From contig CAMYNL010000018.1 of NCBI GenBank assembly GCA_947259705.1, positions 1 through 60,612 on the forward strand: a DNA stretch of 60,612 bases, read 5' to 3'. Both the position numbers and the translations under genes were made by a program. The DNA comes from an uncultured Gammaproteobacteria bacterium (GTDB taxonomy: Bacteria > Pseudomonadota > Gammaproteobacteria > Arenicellales > JAANXG01). Below the pieces are notes generated by a model. It made no database searches and was not told where the DNA came from. It saw nothing but the letters and a program-made list of their open reading frames with translations. Shown here piece by piece: positions 55,768-60,612 of the stretch (the first letter of the stretch is position 1; each line of letters opens with the position of its first letter).

Positions 55768-58602
55768 TCAGTCCACCAAGATGAGGCGTATCGCGTCCAA
55801 CCGCACACTGGCGTTCCGAAACGCGTTGCAGGCCGCAGTTCTCTGCGTTTGCGCCAATTCGATCTCCGCATCCCGGACGCTGGCCTTGACGGCACGCAGG
55901 GCCTGCAGCCGTTCTTGCTCCCGTTGCAACAGGTCATCGGCGCTACGGGCGGCCTGTTGCCTGCTCGCGTCGAGCGCGTCGCGGGCAATGCGTGAACTCA
56001 AGTCGATGGCGGCGCTGATCTCGGATTTACGCGCGGCGGCAAGCCGTCTCGCATGGCCGACGCCGAGATCGGCAACCCGGTCACTGAACCGGGGCAGGGT
56101 GAGCAGCTTGCTGAGATCCCGCAGCGACTCGTCCACCAGCAGGTGCCGCAGTGAGCCGGACAGAAACCGTCTCAGCTCCGGCGCGTTTGGGGCGATCAGT
56201 TCCAGCGTGTGGACGGTTTCCACCAGCACCGTCCCGCGCGGCAGCGGACCGAACTCGATCGTCGCCGCCGCCACCTTGCCATGGTCCTCGTTCAGTACCA
56301 GGTCCAGGGCGCCCCTGGTCAGTGGGTGCTCCCAGGTCAGGAACTCGGTGTCTTCGTGGGCCAGCGCGAAATCGCGTTCGAAGGTCGCGCTCAGCCCATC
56401 GCTCTTGAGTCCGGGAAAATGCGCCGTTTGCATGTGGTCGCTGGGTCGTACGATATAGCTGTGAGCGTCCTTGTCCTCGAAGTCTACGCCGTAGGCGTCA
56501 AATACCCTGAGCAGGTAATCCCGCGGCGGATGGTCCCGAGTCGCTTGATCGATCTGTCGTTGCAGGGACTGCGCGCGTGGCCCGTCGAAGGAGCTGATCT
56601 CCAGCAGGCGGTCGCGACCGCGTTCGAGTGCCAGGTTCTTTTCGTGCGCCAGTTCCCGCGTATGCCGCAGCAGCTCTTCGCTGCTCGCCGTGTCCCGCGG
56701 TGTCTTCATGCATGCCATCAGTTCCGGTTCCAGGTCGTTCATCACGCTCTGACCCACCGGGCAGGTGCGCGCCAGCGCGTTGATCCCTTCGTCATACCAT
56801 CTTAGCAGCACGGATTGCGGGCTTTCGGCTAGGCAGGCGACGTGGATCTGGATCTCGTGTTGCTGGCCGATGCGGTCGAGACGACCGATGCGCTGCTCGA
56901 GCAGATCGCTGTTGAAGGGCAGGTCGTACAGGAGCAGGTGATGGGCGAACTGGAAATTTCGGCCCTCGCTGCCGATCTCGGAACATAGCAGAACTTGACT
57001 TCCGTCCGTGGCGGCAAAGAAGGCCGCGGCCCGGTCACGGGCGACGATACTGAGTCGTTCGTGGAAAACCGCCGCCTTGATGCCATGACGCTCCCGCAAC
57101 ACCCGTTCCAGGCCCACCACCGTCTGCGAGTGTGCGCAAATGACCAGCAGCTTCTGTCCACCCAGTTCCCCAAGCAGTCCCACCAGCGCGCCGACGCGAG
57201 GATCGATTTCCGTCCAGCCCTGCGGATGCGACAGCTCCGGGGCCAGCATCTCTGTCAGCGCACCCCCGTGTTTCCAGGATTCGATATAGTCAGTCGGTGC
57301 ATCCAGCAGGCGGCGATGGACGCGGCGCGGCGGGAAGCCGCTGATGTTGGCCCGGGTATTGCGGAACAACACCCGGCTGGTGCCGTGACGATCGATCAAT
57401 GCGCCGACCACGCGGCGCCGTGTCGCGGCATCGGTTCCGGTTTCGACCTGCTGGCCCAACAGCCCGCCAATCTCCCGCGCTGCGGCGGCGGGCAAGGGAG
57501 CGTGCGCGGCGAGCAATTGGTCGACCCATTTGGAGATGCGCCAGTAACGTTGCTGTTCGTCGATGAAAGCCGTGAAGTCGCTGAAGCGGGCCGGGTCCAG
57601 CAACCGCAGCCGCGCGAAGTGACCCTGTTCGCCGAGTTGCTCCGGCGTGGCGGTTAGCAGCAGCATTCCCGGCACCGTGTTCCCAAGGCGCTCGACGAAC
57701 CGGTAGTGGTCGCTCGGCCGCTGCGGGTGCCACTCGATATGGTGCGCTTCGTCGATTACCACCAGGTCCCAACCGGCAGCCACCGCGTCGTCCTGATGTT
57801 GTGGGTCGTCGAACAGGTCCAGGCTGCCCAGGACCAGCTGTTCGCCGGCGAAGGGGTTTGCGTCAGGATCTCCCGCGCGCATGGCTGTGCAGCGCTCGTC
57901 GTCGAATACGCTGAAACGCAGATTGAAGCGCCGCAGCAGTTCGACCAGCCACTGGTTCACCAGCGGCTCCGGCACGATGATCAGCACCCGCTGCACGCGA
58001 CCGGTAAGGAGTTGCCGATGCAAAATCAGGCAGGCCTCGATGGTCTTGCCCAGTCCGACTTCGTCCGCCAGCAGCACCCTGGGCGCGAAGCGGTCCGCCA
58101 CTTCCGCGGCGATGAACAACTGGTGCGGGACCAGGCTGATGCGCGCGCCCGCCAGGCCCCAGGTGGGGGCGGCCTGCGCGCGGTCGCGAAGTTGAAGGCC
58201 GTCGCGACGCAGGGCGAACCACTTGCTGTCGTCGAACTGCCCATGAAACAACCTGCTGCGCGCATCGTTGAACTGGATCAGCGGGTCCAGCCGGGTTTCC
58301 GGCAGATATACCGCCTCCCCGCTGTCCGGATGCGCACCCTGGTAGATCAGCAGTCCCTCCTCTTCGTGCACCGCCTCTACCTGCATCGCCCAGCCCTGCT
58401 CGGATCGCACCGTGTCACCGGTGCTGAAGCGCACGCGTGTCAGCGGGGCGCCGTCGCGGGCATAGGTGCGCGTCTGGTCGCTGGCGAGGAAGGCGACGCT
58501 CACCGATCGGTGATCGCAGTCGGTAACCATTCCCAGCCCGAGTTCGCTCTCGGTATCGCTGATACAGCGCTGTCCGGGGAGAAAATCTTGATTGACGGGC
58601 AT
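55768..58602 (-). CDS. rapA: RNA polymerase-associated ATPase RapA
   Basis: A 944-aa SWI2/SNF2-type ATPase that recycles RNA polymerase. The N-terminus (PGQRCISDTESELGLGMV) is the RapA Tudor-like domain. The helicase core has Walker A LADEVGLGKTIEA, DEAHH, LLLTATPEQLGEQGHF, SEIGSEGRNFQFAHHLLLYD and RIGRLDRIGQ. The C-terminal RapA domain is complete. The second ATG (MPVNQDFLPGQ) was chosen because family members begin just before this region. The earlier ATG adds 19 residues, and a TACAAT that could be a -10 box lies within that stretch. Confidence 0.94.
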   Translation of the reverse strand: MPVNQDFLPGQRCISDTESELGLGMVTDCDHRSVSVAFLASDQTRTYARDGAPLTRVRFSTGDTVRSEQGWAMQVEAVHEEEGLLIYQGAHPDSGEAVYLPETRLDPLIQFNDARSRLFHGQFDDSKWFALRRDGLQLRDRAQAAPTWGLAGARISLVPHQLFIAAEVADRFAPRVLLADEVGLGKTIEACLILHRQLLTGRVQRVLIIVPEPLVNQWLVELLRRFNLRFSVFDDERCTAMRAGDPDANPFAGEQLVLGSLDLFDDPQHQDDAVAAGWDLVVIDEAHHIEWHPQRPSDHYRFVERLGNTVPGMLLLTATPEQLGEQGHFARLRLLDPARFSDFTAFIDEQQRYWRISKWVDQLLAAHAPLPAAAAREIGGLLGQQVETGTDAATRRRVVGALIDRHGTSRVLFRNTRANISGFPPRRVHRRLLDAPTDYIESWKHGGALTEMLAPELSHPQGWTEIDPRVGALVGLLGELGGQKLLVICAHSQTVVGLERVLRERHGIKAAVFHERLSIVARDRAAAFFAATDGSQVLLCSEIGSEGRNFQFAHHLLLYDLPFNSDLLEQRIGRLDRIGQQHEIQIHVACLAESPQSVLLRWYDEGINALARTCPVGQSVMNDLEPELMACMKTPRDTASSEELLRHTRELAHEKNLALERGRDRLLEISSFDGPRAQSLQRQIDQATRDHPPRDYLLRVFDAYGVDFEDKDAHSYIVRPSDHMQTAHFPGLKSDGLSATFERDFALAHEDTEFLTWEHPLTRGALDLVLNEDHGKVAAATIEFGPLPRGTVLVETVHTLELIAPNAPELRRFLSGSLRHLLVDESLRDLSKLLTLPRFSDRVADLGVGHARRLAAARKSEISAAIDLSSRIARDALDASRQQAARSADDLLQREQERLQALRAVKASVRDAEIELAQTQRTAACNAFRNASVRLDAIRLILVD

Positions 58603-58710
58603 GGGTCCGGGTAGCCGGGCAGGTGCCCGGGGCGCCGAATTGTACACCAGGCTGGTCATCCGCTCGCCGGACCGCTACCGTAACGGCTCTCAACGAACCG
58701 GCGGCGCGCG

Positions 58711-59328
58711 ATGATCAAGATCTATGGTTGCCCCCGTACCCGCTCCACGCGCGCGGTATGGGCGGCGGAGGAGGTGGGAATCGAGTACGAGTTAATCAAA
58801 CTGGAGCTGATGCAAGGCGAGCACCGGTCGCCGGAATTTCTCGCGCTCAATCCGGGGGGCAAGGTGCCGGTGCTGGTGGATGGCGACCTGGTGCTGTCGG
58901 AATCCGGTGCCATCGTCACCTACCTCGGCGCCCTGGCGCCGCGGAGCGGGCTCGTGCCGGAGGGCGACCGCCGTCGGCGCGCGTTATACGACAAGTGGTG
59001 TTTCTTCGTGATCGGTGAGCTGGAGCAGCCGTTGTGGACGTTGAGCAAGCACAGCTTCGCTTTGCCCAGGGAGCAGCGCGTAGAAGCGGTGCTGGACACG
59101 GCGCGTTGGGAATTTTCTCGCGCCGCGGAGGCTTTGTCCAGGGAGTTGGGTGACCGGGAATACGTGACGGGAGACGGCTTTACCATGGCGGACATCCTGG
59201 TGGCGCATACCTTGGCCTGGGCTGCCGCCGTCAAGCTGGGTCCCGAGCAGGACAACCTGGACCGCTACGCGCAGCGGCTGCTGGCCCGCCCGGCGTTGGC
59301 CCGCGCCCGGGCACGAGAGGATGCATGA
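58711..59328 (+). CDS. Glutathione S-transferase family protein
   Basis: A 205-aa cytosolic GST. The thioredoxin-like N-terminal domain has IYGCPRTRSTRAVWAAEE (active-site region), NPGGKVPVLVDGDLVLSESG (cis-proline and glutathione gamma-glutamyl site) and AIVTYL. The helical C-terminal domain includes VTGDGFTMADILVAHTLAW, the N-capping box. Substrate unknown. It is divergent from rapA. Confidence 0.9.
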   Translation: MIKIYGCPRTRSTRAVWAAEEVGIEYELIKLELMQGEHRSPEFLALNPGGKVPVLVDGDLVLSESGAIVTYLGALAPRSGLVPEGDRRRRALYDKWCFFVIGELEQPLWTLSKHSFALPREQRVEAVLDTARWEFSRAAEALSRELGDREYVTGDGFTMADILVAHTLAWAAAVKLGPEQDNLDRYAQRLLARPALARARAREDA

Positions 59329-59460
59329 GATGGAAACGGGCCAATCGGGTTCTTGAGGCCTTGGTCGCAACGGCAGTCGTGGCTATGAATTACTTGTCCT
59401 TCCCGGACATGCTGTCCAGGGTGCTTGTCACCGCGACACGTCTGTTTTCGTATCCGTAGC

Positions 59461-60462
59461 CTATGGGACGACGCTCGAAGCCTTGAATTTAGCGCCCTGG
59501 CGTACGATGAACCCGGGACCCAGCCGTATAGTCGGCGCTTTGAGTGTCACGTTGCCCGCTGTTTCGATTTCGAAGTTGTTCCAGGCGTTAATGAGTGAAC
59601 ATGCCTCGAAGGTCATCTGAAAACTGATAACCTGCGTATGCAGGTCCAACTGGTCATCAGCCGCCATGCACAACAGCATGAGGAGGATCGAATCACTGGC
59701 CGCGATGACGTTATTGTTTGCATTGCGCAGCTCGACTTCGACCGTCTTGCTGCCATTCCCCATGCTCAGTTGCCACAGCTTTTCGCTTGAGAATGGTTCC
59801 CACGCCGACCAGGGTTCGCCCACGTTCCTGAAACGCATGTCCTGTGCCCAGTTGGAACCGTAGACATAGAGACCCACATCCCGTGTATCCGTTTCGGCTG
59901 CCTCATCATTGATGATCAAGGGATAGACATTACTTCGGCGACCGAAGTTCTGGGTCCAGTAATGGTGGAAGGGCCCGCTGTTGGCGGTGTCCGCCGCGCA
60001 GTCGTCATTGGTGTCCCTGCGCACGTTCGCCGTGTCGCCAGCCTGATTCGAGTGACCCACGCCGATTTCTCTATAACTTGTCGACAGGATGTTGGCGTAA
60101 TGGCCGGCGCTGCCGATCCATCCGGCCATTACTGACTCTGGCGTGGAATATCCCGCGGCGATATTCTCGGCGGCGGCATTCCAGTTGTAGCCTGCGGCAG
60201 TCATGCGCTGAAAGGGCGATGTCTGCTGATCCAGGTCGCAGTGGTCGAAAAAATTGCGCGACGCCATATTGTCGCTATGCAAACCGGAACTTGCGTCCAG
60301 CAAGCCGACTCGTTTGAGTGGTGCCCGACCCTGGGTTCTGCGCTCCAGGTTGACCAGTTCCACAACTGCCTGCTCAAATACCTCCGCGGCCAGAGCAGCC
60401 GCGCAGAGGAAGAATTGTTGGGACAAGGCCAGAGAGAAAATGAGGAATCGGAACCCGTACAT
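59461..60462 (-). CDS. Secreted CAP-domain (SCP/PR1-like) protein
   Basis: A 333-aa exported protein. A signal peptide (MYGFRFLIFSLALSQQFFLC) ends near residue 26. A CAP/SCP domain follows: QAVVELVNLERRTQGRAPLK, LHSDNMASRNFFDHCDL, AAENIAAGYSTPESVMAGW and GSAGHYANILSTSYREIGVG, ending at HHYWTQNFG. A C-terminal beta-rich extension of about 150 residues has no family I recognise. CAP domains in bacteria are extracytoplasmic and often of unknown ligand. GGAAA lies just before this ATG; ATGs 10 and 13 codons upstream are alternatives. Confidence 0.85.
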   Translation of the reverse strand: MYGFRFLIFSLALSQQFFLCAAALAAEVFEQAVVELVNLERRTQGRAPLKRVGLLDASSGLHSDNMASRNFFDHCDLDQQTSPFQRMTAAGYNWNAAAENIAAGYSTPESVMAGWIGSAGHYANILSTSYREIGVGHSNQAGDTANVRRDTNDDCAADTANSGPFHHYWTQNFGRRSNVYPLIINDEAAETDTRDVGLYVYGSNWAQDMRFRNVGEPWSAWEPFSSEKLWQLSMGNGSKTVEVELRNANNNVIAASDSILLMLLCMAADDQLDLHTQVISFQMTFEACSLINAWNNFEIETAGNVTLKAPTIRLGPGFIVRQGAKFKASSVVP

Positions 60463-60612
60463 GTTTCCACGCTTACGAATGACTACATACATCTTCAGCA
60501 TAGAAACAGAAACGGTTTAGGGCAAGGCAGCTCTGACGCCAGCAAGAAACCATGCGCCGCGCGGTGGCCCAGTGGGTCGTGCGCTTGAGGCTTCCCTGGG
60601 GGACTGGAGTTT

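Noticed and set aside
1-60612. CRISPR arrays, rRNA genes, phage structural genes or toxin-antitoxin pairs
   Set aside because: I looked for regularly spaced repeats and these gene families and saw none; the only tandem repeat is inside the lysine-rich gene.

Overview
The window looks like chromosome of a GC-rich gammaproteobacterium. It carries rplM-rpsI, rapA, sohB, a zapG/yhcB homologue, prc/tsp, nadA with an NrtR-type regulator, hemH and a class I photolyase, which together are typical of that class. I cannot name a genus. A heterodisulfide-reductase (HdrA-like) gene remnant fits an organism from a sulfur-metabolising lineage, but that is weak evidence.

Layout. (1) 1-13.5 kb: an acid-catabolism locus. 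It has a truncated tartronate-semialdehyde-reductase-type gene on the minus strand, then a plus-strand run: a complete LivKHMGF-type ABC importer with tightly overlapping genes, a lone SLBB-domain protein, a tartrate/D-malate dehydrogenase, AzlCD, a three-subunit glycolate-oxidase-type enzyme (GlcDEF) and a homoserine-dehydrogenase-like oxidoreductase with a C-terminal SAF domain. (2) 13.5-14.8 kb: a strong intrinsic terminator ending a probable small RNA or leader, then rplM-rpsI and a 23-bp perfect inverted repeat. (3) 14.86-18.3 kb: tRNA-Gln(CUG) followed by about 3.3 kb of visibly more AT-rich, gene-poor DNA. Its best genes are small; one encodes a divergent CsrA-like protein lacking a key RNA-binding arginine. 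(4) 18.3-26 kb, minus strand: a GNAT-nitrilase fusion, an FAH-family enzyme, RluE, an RND efflux pump with its adaptor and an alkyltransferase-like DNA repair protein. (5) 26-37.5 kb: a frameshifted ammonium-transporter pseudogene, ZapG-like, SDR, a DHCR24-like flavoenzyme with glutathione peroxidase, Prc protease convergent with SohB, a HAD phosphatase, a chimeric HdrA/methyltransferase remnant, a DUF3047 protein and a lysine-rich histone-H1-like protein behind a long AT-rich upstream region. (6) 37.5-52.9 kb: fused 5-oxoprolinase, a Ser/Thr kinase with Sel1 repeats, TlpA- and CopD-type membrane genes, nrtR-nadA with visible operators, photolyase, ferrochelatase, and a DUF523/DUF1722 pseudogene split by a 227-bp MITE-like element. 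Small proteins follow. (7) 53-60.6 kb: a Tat-exported molybdenum hydroxylase with its 2Fe-2S subunit, RapA, a glutathione S-transferase and a secreted CAP-domain protein.

How the parts relate. The first 13 kb plausibly imports a hydroxy- or branched acid and oxidises it; the substrate is not evident from sequence. nrtR-nadA is a self-contained NAD-synthesis regulon. Several loci are decaying (amt, hdrA/methyltransferase, DUF523-DUF1722), so the genome shows local erosion between intact housekeeping genes. The least explained pieces are the sRNA candidate before rplM, the CsrA-like gene beside tRNA-Gln, and the SLBB/SAF-containing catabolic locus.
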